Source of the DNA: SABI01 sp963678555
Lineage (GTDB): Bacteria; Spirochaetota; Spirochaetia; Sphaerochaetales; Sphaerochaetaceae
Assembly: GCA_963678555.2 (NCBI GenBank)
Contig: CAXXJA010000003.1
Location: 434,001-498,000 of the forward strand
DNA length: 64,000 nt
Reading direction: 5' to 3'
Shown here: positions 34,716 through 42,974 of the stretch, piece by piece
How the letters are laid out: every line of letters begins with the position of its first letter
How positions within the stretch are numbered: position 1 is the first letter of the stretch
Notes under the pieces: generated by a model
The model's input: only the letters and a program-made list of their open reading frames with translations
What the model was told of the DNA's origin: nothing
The model's database searches: none
Translations under genes and position numbers: made by a program

Positions 34716-35309
34716 CTAATCATTGAATGAGATTCTCGAGCGTAAAGCTCTGGACAGGGTTATCTTGTCTGCGTACTCCAGGTCTCCTCCGATGGGGAGA
34801 CCGGATGCTATGCGGGTGATGCGGATATCGAAATCTTTCAGCAGATGCCGCAGGTACATTGCCGTGGTATCTCCCTCTTCAGTAGGGTTCGTGGCTATGA
34901 TGACCTCTTTGAACGAGCCGTTCCGTATCCGTTCGATGAGATTTCTGAAATCAAGGTCCTGCGGTCCGATACCGTTGAGTGGGGAGAGTGCTCCGCCCAG
35001 TACATGGAATAGCCCGGAGTAAGCGCCGCTTCCGCTGATGGTGAGAACATCCTGAGGGTGTTCCACTACACACATCGTGGTCCTGTCCCGTGAGGGATCA
35101 CTGCACACTTCACAAGGATCCTGTTCGCTGTAACTGTTGCAGATCGAGCACGAGATGATTGTGTCCTGGATGGTCGCAATAAGCTCCGCCAGTTGGGCAT
35201 TGTAGGTTGCATCACTCTGAATGAGGTGGTAGGCGAGTCTGCTCGCGCTTTTGATTCCGATTCCCGGCAGACGGGACAGATGCTGTATAAGAAGGTCAAG
35301 CGAATGCAT
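34716..35309 (-). CDS. recR: Recombination protein RecR
   Basis: A 197-residue member of the RecFOR gap-repair pathway. It shows the helix-hairpin-helix start LIQHLSRLPGIGIKSASRL, a four-cysteine zinc finger (CSICNSYSEQDPCEVCSD), and a TOPRIM domain (about 80-175) with VVEHPQDVLTISGSGAYSG and ATNPTEEGDTTAMYL. Its ATG overlaps the ebfC stop (TGATG), the usual dnaX-ebfC-recR order. Confidence 0.96.
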   Translation of the reverse strand: MHSLDLLIQHLSRLPGIGIKSASRLAYHLIQSDATYNAQLAELIATIQDTIISCSICNSYSEQDPCEVCSDPSRDRTTMCVVEHPQDVLTISGSGAYSGLFHVLGGALSPLNGIGPQDLDFRNLIERIRNGSFKEVIIATNPTEEGDTTAMYLRHLLKDFDIRITRIASGLPIGGDLEYADKITLSRALRSRISFND

Positions 35310-35614
35310 CAGGAGCCCATCATCCCGGGAATGTTCATGGGTCCGGCCATGGAGAGGGCTTCCTGCTTGAGCTGCTCCTGCATAGTGCTGACCGCATTGT
35401 TGAAGGCTCCTGCTACGAGGATTTCGAGAGTCTTCGGGTCTTCCGGATCGATGATATCAGGTTCTATATTGATGTTCTGGACTTCCATTCTCCCGTTTAT
35501 CGTCACTTCTACCATACCGCCTCCGCTTGAACCGGTTGAGCGCAGGGTGGTGAGCTTCTCCTGCATCTGCTGCTGGATGTTCTGCATATTCTTCATCAAG
35601 TCAAATGGATTCAT
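35309..35614 (-). CDS. ebfC: YbaB/EbfC nucleoid-associated protein
   Basis: A 101-residue DNA-binding protein of the YbaB/EbfC family, recognised from MNPFDLMKNMQNIQQQMQEK, GGMVEVTINGRMEV and the context. Borrelia EbfC, a relative in the same phylum, binds DNA broadly and affects lipoprotein gene expression. The C-terminal tail is glycine- and methionine-rich. It lies between dnaX and recR with 18 bp to dnaX and a one-base overlap with recR. Confidence 0.94.
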   Translation of the reverse strand: MNPFDLMKNMQNIQQQMQEKLTTLRSTGSSGGGMVEVTINGRMEVQNINIEPDIIDPEDPKTLEILVAGAFNNAVSTMQEQLKQEALSMAGPMNIPGMMGS

Positions 35615-35632
35615 GCTTTCCTTCCTATTCTA

Positions 35633-37276
35633 CTATTCTACGATCGTACCGCGGAACATGGTCGCGATCTGTCTGATTGTGGGGTCGACTCCATCTTTAT
35701 TCGCTGTGGTATGTTCTTTAGGAGCCTCTATAGTACATACCAGCTTGCCTTCAAAACCGCATTCCTCTCTGAACAGAGTTCTGAACGTTTCCAGGTGTTC
35801 CCTGCTGGAATCGAGACTGTACTGATTGGCAAAGGTGAGCGTCAGTGTGGTATCGGTATGTTCTACGTGAGATACCTGGTGAAAGAGGTTCCCCAGAGGG
35901 TCCCTTCTGTGAGCCATTACATGAATCAGGTCCATCAGCGTGTCCTGAGTGATGTGTTCCACCACCTTCTTCTCTTTCACCGGTTCCTGTTTCACTGCAG
36001 CAGGTTCTCGGTTCTCCTCCCTTCTCTGTTCAGCAGGAGGCAAAGGCCTTCTGTCCCGCTCAGTGTCTCTTCTCATCACATCGTCGGTCTGCCTTTTCGG
36101 CTGTTCCTGTGGTGCAGTGTCGACCGGGAAGCCCGAAACAAGCGATTCCTTCAGTTCCCGTACCGTGGCAAGCAGTGTGGATGAGGAGGCCATCCGGTGC
36201 AGGTACGACAGACGGGAGAGCGCGAGCTCGAGTTCGTACCGTGGTTCAAGGGAGTATCTGACATCCTTGTAGAGCTGGAGGAACAGCTGAAGGGCTGCTT
36301 CTATCTGTTCTTCGGTGTAGAGATCGAGAAGATCCCGGTCGATGGAAGACGGCTGGAGTCCAAGGATTGATTCACTGGTGATTCCGCGTTTGATGAGCAG
36401 CAGAGAGCGGAAGAACGCTGCGAAGTCCTTCACTGCCTGTTCGACCGACACTCCCGAGATCATCAGGTCGTTCATGTGGGAAAGTCCCTCCGCTGTGGAA
36501 CCCTGACCCATCAGCGAGACGATCTTCTGGATCGAGTCGACACCGCTGATGCCGAGCTTCTTCAGGATGCTCTCCATCGTGATTCTGGTTCCGCTGAATG
36601 CGACAATCTGGTCGAAGAGGGTATAGGCATCCCGCATGGAACCGGTTGATTCTTTCGCTATCCAGAACAGGGCCTCGTCTTCTGCCTCAAGACCCATTTC
36701 CTGTACCGTCTGACTGAGGATCTCCTTGATTGATTCCAGGCTGATCAGCTGGAAATGGAACTGCTGACAGCGGCTTCTGATGGTCGCCGGGACCTTGTGT
36801 GTCTCGGTCGTGGCAAATATGAACAGTACATACTCGGGTGGTTCTTCGATGGTCTTAAGCAGGGCATTGAATGCACTGGTTGAGAGCATGTGGACTTCGT
36901 CGATGATATAGATCTTGTACCGTGAGCTCTGGGGAGGGAACAGGACTTCGTCCTTGATGATGCGAACATCATTGACCGAGGTGTTGCTTGCTCCATCAAT
37001 CTCGATGACATCGGTGGAGTTCCCTGCGGTGATCTCCTTGCAGGAGGAGCAGACTCCACAGGGGTAGGGGGTAGGTCCCTGTTCACAGTTGAGAGCTTTG
37101 GCGAGGATTCGGGCCGAAGATGTCTTTCCGACTCCTCTTGGTCCGCTGAAAAGATAGGCATGGGCAAAGCGTCCCTGCTCGATGGAACTCTTGATGGTGG
37201 ATACAACGAACTCCTGACCGATGAGAGCATCGAACAGCTGAGGTCTTTTTCTTGTCGCGGTTACTTCGTATCCCAT
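35633..37276 (-). CDS. dnaX: DNA polymerase III subunits gamma and tau
   Basis: A 547-residue AAA+ clamp-loader subunit. Walker A is GPRGVGKTSSARILAKALN (about 45-63), the zinc module follows as CEQGPTPYPCGVCSSC, and Walker B is IIDEVHMLS with the sensor loop IFATTETHKVPATIRSR. After domain III there is a charged linker (about 395-430, rich in Arg, Glu and Pro) and a C-terminal tau-like domain. I see no strong A-run slippery heptamer for programmed frameshifting, so a separate gamma form is not evident. TAGGAG precedes the ATG. Confidence 0.96.
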   Translation of the reverse strand: MGYEVTATRKRPQLFDALIGQEFVVSTIKSSIEQGRFAHAYLFSGPRGVGKTSSARILAKALNCEQGPTPYPCGVCSSCKEITAGNSTDVIEIDGASNTSVNDVRIIKDEVLFPPQSSRYKIYIIDEVHMLSTSAFNALLKTIEEPPEYVLFIFATTETHKVPATIRSRCQQFHFQLISLESIKEILSQTVQEMGLEAEDEALFWIAKESTGSMRDAYTLFDQIVAFSGTRITMESILKKLGISGVDSIQKIVSLMGQGSTAEGLSHMNDLMISGVSVEQAVKDFAAFFRSLLLIKRGITSESILGLQPSSIDRDLLDLYTEEQIEAALQLFLQLYKDVRYSLEPRYELELALSRLSYLHRMASSSTLLATVRELKESLVSGFPVDTAPQEQPKRQTDDVMRRDTERDRRPLPPAEQRREENREPAAVKQEPVKEKKVVEHITQDTLMDLIHVMAHRRDPLGNLFHQVSHVEHTDTTLTLTFANQYSLDSSREHLETFRTLFREECGFEGKLVCTIEAPKEHTTANKDGVDPTIRQIATMFRGTIVE

Positions 37277-37408
37277 CTGAATTCTCCTATCTCAAACAGG
37301 GAGAGTCTACCATATCAGAGAGAAGAAAAGAAGTCCTTGAGGATATTTGAACCATAGGAGCCGGGAAGGGCAGCTGTCTGTGAGCATGCATCGGGAAGAG
37401 AAAGAAAA

Positions 37409-37529
37409 CCCCCCGGGCGAGATACATCACCTGCATCTCATCGCTGTTTCACTTACCGCTGCTACCTTCCGGTCCTGACGGGGTTGGGCGAAAAGCGATA
37501 GCACAGAATCTATCGTCGACACCAGGGGG
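37409..37529 (-). ncRNA. ffs: Signal recognition particle RNA (small 4.5S type)
   Basis: On the minus strand the conserved Ffh-binding tip reads GTCAGGACCGGAAGGTAGCA followed by GCGGTAAGTG, the hallmark GGAA tetraloop and internal loop of bacterial SRP RNA. The outer ends pair (CCCCC near 37529 with GGGGG near 37410), and an inner stem ATCGCT/AGCGAT supports a hairpin of about 120 nt. A T-rich stretch follows the 3' end. The exact ends are estimated. It sits between dnaX and the tRNA cluster. Confidence 0.88.
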
Positions 37530-37538
37530 AATGTAAAA

Positions 37539-37626
37539 CGGAGAGAGAGGGATTCGAACCCTCGGAGCCCGGTTAGAGCTCACACCCCTTCCAAGGGTGC
37601 ACCTTCGACCACTCGGACATCTCTCC
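37539..37626 (-). tRNA. tRNA-Ser (GGA)
   Basis: The minus strand folds as a class II tRNA with a 7-bp acceptor (GGAGAGA/TCTCTCC), a long variable arm, the TTCGAAT T-loop and discriminator G. The anticodon at 37590-37592 is GGA. CCA is not encoded. Confidence 0.95.
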
Positions 37627-37647
37627 AGAAACGTAACAATGAAAGAC

Positions 37648-37735
37648 CGGAGAGAGGGGGATTCGAACCCCCGGTACCACAAAGCAGCACAACGGATTTC
37701 GAATCCGTCTCCTTCGACCTCTCGGACATCTCTCC
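37648..37735 (-). tRNA. tRNA-Ser (CGA)
   Basis: A class II tRNA on the minus strand with the same GGAGAGA acceptor as its neighbour, a long variable arm and discriminator G. The anticodon loop reads TTCGAAA, giving CGA. CCA is not encoded. Confidence 0.95.
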
Positions 37736-37757
37736 CGGCAATATCATTCTATTGCTA

Positions 37758-37831
37758 TGTAGCCAAGAGGATTCGAACCTCCGACCTCCAGATCCGCAAT
37801 CTGATGCTCTATCCAGCTGAGCTATGGCTAC
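37758..37831 (-). tRNA. tRNA-Arg (GCG)
   Basis: A 74-nt class I tRNA on the minus strand: acceptor GTAGCCA/TGGCTAC, D arm GCTC-AGCTGGATA-GAGC with the arginine identity base A20, anticodon stem TCAGA/TCTGG around the loop TTGCGGA, T arm GGAGG-TTCGAAT-CCTCT, discriminator A. The anticodon is GCG, whereas most bacteria use ACG with inosine. CCA is not encoded. Confidence 0.9.
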
Positions 37832-37866
37832 AGGCGTGTCTCCTGAAATTCAGAAGACACAAAAAA

Positions 37867-37953
<87 letters not shown>

Positions 37954-37983
37954 AGGGAAACAGACTTCCGTCTGTTGATTAGA

Positions 37984-38068
37984 CGGAGAGAGAGGGATTC
38001 GAACCCCCGGAGACTCGCGCCTCAATGGTTTTCAAGACCACCTCCTTCGACCGCTCGGACATCTCTCC
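37984..38068 (-). tRNA. tRNA-Ser (TGA)
   Basis: A class II tRNA on the minus strand with acceptor GGAGAGA, long variable arm and discriminator G. The anticodon loop CTTGAAA gives TGA. It is the promoter-proximal tRNA of the cluster. CCA is not encoded. Confidence 0.95.
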
Positions 38069-38081
38069 AATCAGGATTCTC

Positions 38082-38110
38082 ACTATAGTGATAGCCCTTG
38101 TCTTTGTCAA
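38082..38110 (-). promoter_or_regulatory. Promoter for the tRNA cluster
   Basis: On the minus strand TTGACA (38105-38110), 17 bases and TATAGT (38082-38087), followed by the tRNA-Ser(TGA) gene after 13 bases. It is one of the best sigma70 matches in the window and fits a single transcript for the five tRNAs. Confidence 0.75.
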
Positions 38111-38152
38111 GTTGTTACAATCGTTTACAGAGGAGAGGATACGGTGGAATTA

Positions 38153-38181
38153 TTGACATTCTTCGGTCCTCGGAAGATAGT
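38153..38181 (+). promoter_or_regulatory. Promoter for the M28 peptidase gene
   Basis: A perfect TTGACA (38153-38158), 17 bases and GATAGT (38176-38181). Only six bases separate the -10 from the ATG at 38188, so the transcript should have little or no leader. Confidence 0.55.
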
Positions 38182-38187
38182 ACAGAT

Positions 38188-39441
38188 ATGGCAAAGATAC
38201 GGATGCAGAAAATGAAGGCTCATAAAATGAAAGATGATGCGATTGAACGGGTTCGATCGCTGATAGACCGCTATGGTCCCCGCCTTGCAGGAGATGAAGC
38301 AACGAAGAAGGTCGCAGATGAACTGAAAGAGGCCCTTGATGAGGTGTGCGACAACAGTGGAAGGGATTCGTTCCCGTTCCACGGCGGAGCGTTTCTGGGG
38401 TGGATCAGGATCCTTGTCTTCATCTATCCGGTTTCACTGCTGCTGATGATACTCTCACAACCGCTTTTCGCCCTCATCCTTCTTTCCTCGGGAATCTACA
38501 TCATGGTACGGGAGTTCTTCCTCTATCACGAGGTGATCGATCCTCTGTACCGGGAACGTGAAGGAGTGAACGTCTGGGGAGTCATCGAGCCTGAGAAAGA
38601 GGTTCGACAGACGGTGATCTACAGCGGGCACCATGACAGTGCTCCGGTATTCACCTTCTTCACCCAATCTCCCCACCTGTATCTGCTGAAGGTAGGAGGG
38701 GCTCTGGGTTCGTATGTCCTGCTCACCCTGCTGTCTCTGGTTGAGACGGTTGTTCAGCTTGCCTTAAGAACCCTGTTCGCCGTCACCGCACCCTCGATCG
38801 TTACTCTCCTGCTCCTCATCATTCTGAGCGCGGCCCTCTATCTCATGGTCAAGCTCTATTCCTTCGTCTCCTCTGAGATCTCACCCGGTGCCGGTGACAA
38901 CCTGATAGCCTCCTCGACGGCTGTCGAACTTGCCCGGTACTTCGCATGGAAGCGGCAGGAGGGAGGGGGACTGGCCCACACCCGGCTGATCTGTGCAAGT
39001 TTCGATGCAGAAGAGGCGGGTTTGAGAGGCTCCCGTCATTTCTTCACCTCTCATCTGCATGACCTGATAGAAGGAACAGGGTATCACTTCAACGTTGAGT
39101 GTCTGTATGACCACACGCAGCTCAGTTTCCTGACTACTGACGTGAACGGGTCTGTGAAGCTTTCCCAGGATATGGCAACCCGGTGTGTACACAGTGCTCT
39201 CTCGATGGGGTATCAGGCGAAGACGCAGAAGATCGCTTTTCTCACCGGAGGAACCGATGCCGCTGAATCTGCCCGTGTCGGGCTCGAATCGACGACGCTG
39301 ATCGGTATGCCCTGGGGGAACACGGAACGGGGGAGTGTCTATCATACTCCGCTCGATACCGTTGAGCACGTTGATGAGACTGCTGTTGAGCAGGCTGTTT
39401 CGATAGCGATCAGGTATATTGAGAATCTTGATAGAAGCTGA
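38188..39441 (+). CDS. Membrane-embedded M28-family metallopeptidase
   Basis: A 417-residue zinc aminopeptidase-like protein. Metal-site motifs are YSGHHDSAP (His-x-Asp), GAGDNLIAS (bridging Asp), DAEEAGLRGSRHFF (Glu-Glu) and the C-terminal SVYHTPLDTVEHVD (His). Four or so hydrophobic segments (two around residues 70-115, more at about 170-240) are inserted between the N-terminal helix and the second half of the active site, so the catalytic domain is membrane-tied. I start at the ATG at 38188, which has no Shine-Dalgarno but lies just behind a good promoter. The 3' end overlaps the IMPACT gene by 32 bp. Confidence 0.85.
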   Translation: MAKIRMQKMKAHKMKDDAIERVRSLIDRYGPRLAGDEATKKVADELKEALDEVCDNSGRDSFPFHGGAFLGWIRILVFIYPVSLLLMILSQPLFALILLSSGIYIMVREFFLYHEVIDPLYREREGVNVWGVIEPEKEVRQTVIYSGHHDSAPVFTFFTQSPHLYLLKVGGALGSYVLLTLLSLVETVVQLALRTLFAVTAPSIVTLLLLIILSAALYLMVKLYSFVSSEISPGAGDNLIASSTAVELARYFAWKRQEGGGLAHTRLICASFDAEEAGLRGSRHFFTSHLHDLIEGTGYHFNVECLYDHTQLSFLTTDVNGSVKLSQDMATRCVHSALSMGYQAKTQKIAFLTGGTDAAESARVGLESTTLIGMPWGNTERGSVYHTPLDTVEHVDETAVEQAVSIAIRYIENLDRS

Positions 39442-40012
39442 CCCGTCCGCTGCAGATCTCCCGGATCGTGTCCTGAATTCTCTGCACGGCAGAGGCTTCA
39501 AATGCTGCCGTGATGGTCACCTCACTGAGGAACTCAGTTGATACTTCCTTTGCTTCATCTTCGATGATCTGCAGTATCTTCTCGTAGAGATGGTAGGGGA
39601 CGGTGAATCGTATCGTGGCTGTTTTGATGATCTGTTCTGTACCGATAGTGTCCACTATCGACTTCGCTGCATCAGTATAAGCCTTCACGAGCCCCCCGGT
39701 ACCGAGGAGGGTCCCTCCGAAGTAGCGGATGACACAGACAAGAATATTCGTGATACCGCTGCCCTTGAGTACTTCGAGGACCGGTCTGCCAGCCGTGTTC
39801 TTCGGTTCCCGATCATCACTGGCACTGTAGATTTCTCCGCGCTCTCCGATGACCGCTGCGTGAACGACATGAGAACATTGCGGGTGTTCTGCCTTCAGAG
39901 CGTTCACAATCCCCTTGATCTGACCGGCGTCATCGAGATACTGACCGATAGCGATAAAACGTGAGCGCTTCACCTCTATCTCTGTCGTATGTGTTTCCGT
40001 TACCCGTCTCAT
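39410..40012 (-). CDS. IMPACT/YigZ-family protein
   Basis: A 200-residue YigZ/IMPACT protein (UPF0029). The conserved N-terminal domain is present with EIEVKRSRFIAIGQYL, HVVHAAVIGERGEIYSASD, DREPKNTAGRPVLEVL and VCVIRYFGGTLLGTGGLVKA. The C-terminal ferredoxin-like domain follows (about 130-200). Bacterial members are of unknown function; the eukaryotic relative affects Gcn2 signalling. AAAGG directly abuts the ATG, a poor ribosome site. It converges with and overlaps the M28 peptidase gene by 32 bp. Confidence 0.92.
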   Translation of the reverse strand: MRRVTETHTTEIEVKRSRFIAIGQYLDDAGQIKGIVNALKAEHPQCSHVVHAAVIGERGEIYSASDDREPKNTAGRPVLEVLKGSGITNILVCVIRYFGGTLLGTGGLVKAYTDAAKSIVDTIGTEQIIKTATIRFTVPYHLYEKILQIIEDEAKEVSTEFLSEVTITAAFEASAVQRIQDTIREICSGRVSFYQDSQYT

Positions 40013-40076
40013 CCTTTCTTCTACAGCATATCACATCAGCAGATGGTGGAACCGTGATAGACCTGCACTATGGTCC

Positions 40077-41012
40077 TCACACTGCCGTATCGGTATCATC
40101 GTCTGTGAGGATCGAATGACTGAGCATCTTCTCCCCGTCGAAGACGAATCTGCCATGGAACTGTATTCCCTTGAGGGCGAGAGGAATCCACAGTTCGTCA
40201 TCGGCCCACATCCTGTCATACGGGAGTTCCGCGACAGGCACCCAGAAGGGGGCAGCTTCTTCTGTCTCAGTGAGTTTACCTGTATGCTCGTAGGCAAAGA
40301 AGATATAGCCTCTCATCCTCAGTCCGTCAACGAACTGGAACTCGAGTTTTCCCTTGTACTCCACCGAAGGGACAGAGATTCCGGTCTCTTCCGTGATCTC
40401 CCGCATGGCTGCTTCCCTGGCAGTCTCTCCCTCCTCGACATGCCCTCCCGGAGCGTTGACCATTCCCTTGCCGAGCCCGGTCTTCTTGTCGATCAGCAGG
40501 ACCTTATCTCCGTCGAACAGATACAGGAGTGTGGCCACTTCTGTCGGTTCCCACTCATCCCAGTCGATCTGATCAACATCCGTGATCTCTGATGCCGGAA
40601 CCGGGATCTGAGAGAGCGCTTCCTCTGTCTGCATCTCTTCCTGCCGGGCAAGCTCAGGGTGGGCTTCCATGTAACATTCGTTGCAGAGATTGTCGTCATA
40701 GTTAAGAGTTTCGGTGATACTGAGTTTCACCCCGCAGGAGGCACAGGTGCGTCTGAACAGGAGGATCCTTCGTCGAAACGGGTATGCGACTGCCAGTGTC
40801 GGAATGATCGCAACGATGGCCAGATACTGAGGCCAGCCGCGTGCCAGGATGACTGTGATGAGTATCTGGTACAGCATAGCGAGTCCTGCGATGATGAGTG
40901 TCGCTATTCTTTTCTGTGCACTTCTCGGATAATACTTTCGCTGTGAGAAGTTCACTACCAGAATGACCATGAGGAACCAGAGGTAGTTATCTGTGATTTT
41001 TTGAAGTATCAT
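40077..41012 (-). CDS. Membrane-anchored zinc-ribbon NUDIX hydrolase
   Basis: A 311-residue protein with an unusual layout: two or three N-terminal hydrophobic helices (about residues 10-85), a CxxC...CxxC zinc-ribbon-like pair (CASCG and CNECY, about 93-118), an acidic linker, and a NUDIX domain (about 160-290). The Nudix box is complete: GHVEEGETAREAAMREIT followed by EETGI. The pattern around it resembles MutT-like 8-oxo-dGTP or nucleotide pyrophosphatases, but the substrate is unknown. The start at 41012 (MILQKITDNYLWF) lacks a Shine-Dalgarno; a weak promoter-like pair ends seven bases upstream. It diverges from deoC. Confidence 0.85.
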   Translation of the reverse strand: MILQKITDNYLWFLMVILVVNFSQRKYYPRSAQKRIATLIIAGLAMLYQILITVILARGWPQYLAIVAIIPTLAVAYPFRRRILLFRRTCASCGVKLSITETLNYDDNLCNECYMEAHPELARQEEMQTEEALSQIPVPASEITDVDQIDWDEWEPTEVATLLYLFDGDKVLLIDKKTGLGKGMVNAPGGHVEEGETAREAAMREITEETGISVPSVEYKGKLEFQFVDGLRMRGYIFFAYEHTGKLTETEEAAPFWVPVAELPYDRMWADDELWIPLALKGIQFHGRFVFDGEKMLSHSILTDDDTDTAV

Positions 41013-41094
41013 ACGGTTGACAGTAGCTGGATGATGGGGAAAAATCAAGTAACAATTTCCCCGTGATCTACTGATTCAAAGGAGAACGAACACT

Positions 41095-41769
41095 ATGATT
41101 TCAAAGAATGAGATTGCACGCTATATAGATCATACGATACTGGCCGCCAATGCAACCAGTGAGAAAGTGAAACAGATCTGCACTGAGGCAAAGGAACATC
41201 ACTTCGCCTCAGTCTGTGTGAACAGCTGCTGGACGACGCTGTGTGCCCGGGAACTGGAAGGGACCGATGTTGCTGTCTGTACCGTCGTGGGATTCCCCCT
41301 CGGTGCGATGAGCAGCGAAAGCAAGGCGTTTGAAGCTGCAAGGGCAGTGAAAGACGGCTCTGAAGAGATCGATATGGTGATCAATGTAGGGCTGCTCAAG
41401 GAAGGGCGTCTGGACGAGGTCGAGCATGATATCGCGATGGTGAAGGAAGCCTGCGGAGGCAAGCTGCTCAAGGTGATCATCGAGACCTGTCTGCTCAGTG
41501 ACGAGGAAAAGGAGATTGCCTGCCGGCTCAGCGTCAATGCGGGGGCTGACTTCGTCAAGACGTCCACGGGCTTCTCCACCGGAGGGGCTACCGAACAGGA
41601 TGTCGCTCTTATGAGACGTGTGGTCGGGGATGCTCTTGGAGTGAAGGCAAGCGGCGGAGTGAGAAGCTTCGAGACCGCCGAAGCGATGATAGAGGCAGGC
41701 GCAACACGGCTCGGTACGAGCAGCGGGATAGCCATCATCCAGGGAGCCGCTTCGGATGCCGCGTACTGA
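41095..41769 (+). CDS. deoC: Deoxyribose-phosphate aldolase
   Basis: A 224-residue class I aldolase that splits 2-deoxyribose-5-phosphate into glyceraldehyde-3-phosphate and acetaldehyde. It begins with ARYIDHTILAANATSEKVKQ, and the Schiff-base lysine is in DFVKTSTGFSTGGAT (about residues 148-162), with KASGGVR following. AAAGGAG precedes the ATG. A GGGGAAA/TTTCCCC inverted repeat lies in the promoter region (41036-41062). It overlaps the next gene, a thymidine-kinase-like protein, by 14 bp, which ties it to deoxynucleoside salvage. Confidence 0.97.
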   Translation: MISKNEIARYIDHTILAANATSEKVKQICTEAKEHHFASVCVNSCWTTLCARELEGTDVAVCTVVGFPLGAMSSESKAFEAARAVKDGSEEIDMVINVGLLKEGRLDEVEHDIAMVKEACGGKLLKVIIETCLLSDEEKEIACRLSVNAGADFVKTSTGFSTGGATEQDVALMRRVVGDALGVKASGGVRSFETAEAMIEAGATRLGTSSGIAIIQGAASDAAY

Positions 41770-42913
41770 TACCGGCGGATCACTTCCCGACGATTTTCTG
41801 AAATCACTGGGGTTCCCTTCCATCACTGTCCATGAGACGTTCACTCATTTTGATTTCACCCTCCCCGGGAGGAGGGTGCTCGTCATCGGACCGATGGGCT
41901 CGGGGAAAACCGAGTTCTCAGCCAGAGTATGGAGAGATGCCGCCATCGCGCAGAAGAAGAGTGATGTGATCGCCCGGCTGACAAGCACCGGCGGGGTTGA
42001 CCGAAGAAAAGTCTTCTTCGTGCGATCCCAGATAGATACTGAGCGGTTCAACGAGTACCCCGCGGACGCCCTTGCCTACCGGGGAGGGTATGTGTGCTGC
42101 GGTGAGAATATTGCTCACATCAGAGATTCGTTCGGTCTTGAACAGGTGCTCAACGATCATAAGGATATCGGAACCTTCATCATCGATGAAGCCTCGTTCT
42201 TTGATGAACGTCTCGCCTACGTCGTGAGGAACCATTCACTGGAGCGGGGGATCCTCTTCATCTTCCCTACGCTGATCCTCAACTTCAGACGAGATATATT
42301 CAACTCGACTGCCCGTCTCATGCTCGATATCGCGACCGACGTGATCCCCCTCACCGCATACTGTGAACATCCCGACTGCATGAAGGATGCCTTCTATACC
42401 TATCGCTACTACAGTGTCGACGGCAAGGAGTGTCCTGCACTCTACTTCGACCCCCTGATTATCGTGGGAGGGGATACGCACAAGGAATCTTCGATCAGCC
42501 CGAACTACTGTTCCCGTTGTGATGCACATCACTACCTGCCCGGCAAAGAGTATACCTTCTTTACCCTGAAACCGCTCGGCGAGGCAGCCAACAGGGGCTC
42601 GGTCGAGCCTCTCAGGAAAGAATTGAGAGCCCTTTCCTCTGCTGTCGAGGACTCATTCCTCTATCAGCACATCGCCGAACGCTACAAGGGACGCGAGGAT
42701 GCCGAAATCTTTATGAACTCCCTTCTCCCCGGAGCTCTGGCGGAAAAGGCGCTGGTCTATCTGTTCTGTGAGCAGAACCTTATTCCCGAGGACCTTCTTG
42801 TCCGCCTCACCTACGATCTTGACCTGGACAGAGCGTACATGACTAAGGTCCTCTCAGATAATCTGCGTCCTGTCAGCTTCGAACAGCCTCTCCTTGAGGA
42901 TGTGCTCCTGTAG
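41756..42913 (+). CDS. Thymidine-kinase-like ATPase with C-terminal extension
   Basis: A 385-residue protein with the signatures of type II thymidine kinase: P-loop GPMGSGKTEFS (about 46-56; canonical GPMFSGKT), Walker B IIDEASFF (canonical DEAQFF) and a C-terminal zinc module CEHPDC...CSRC separated by DPLIIVGGDTHKE, as in bacterial TK. The spacing between P-loop, Walker B and cysteines is longer than in TK, and about 110 residues follow the zinc site where TK normally ends. TK phosphorylates thymidine or deoxyuridine; whether this divergent form does is inference. It overlaps deoC by 14 bp and precedes the nucleoside transporter. Confidence 0.7.
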   Translation: MPRTDTGGSLPDDFLKSLGFPSITVHETFTHFDFTLPGRRVLVIGPMGSGKTEFSARVWRDAAIAQKKSDVIARLTSTGGVDRRKVFFVRSQIDTERFNEYPADALAYRGGYVCCGENIAHIRDSFGLEQVLNDHKDIGTFIIDEASFFDERLAYVVRNHSLERGILFIFPTLILNFRRDIFNSTARLMLDIATDVIPLTAYCEHPDCMKDAFYTYRYYSVDGKECPALYFDPLIIVGGDTHKESSISPNYCSRCDAHHYLPGKEYTFFTLKPLGEAANRGSVEPLRKELRALSSAVEDSFLYQHIAERYKGREDAEIFMNSLLPGALAEKALVYLFCEQNLIPEDLLVRLTYDLDLDRAYMTKVLSDNLRPVSFEQPLLEDVLL

Positions 42914-42974
42914 CAGGAGGACCGGACGAACGGGACAGGAGAGCAATGAAGGGAAAGGTCGGTCACGCTCACTG

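Noticed and set aside
35633..37276. Programmed frameshift in dnaX
   Set aside because: No A-rich slippery heptamer with a following hairpin was found, so a gamma product by frameshifting is not supported.
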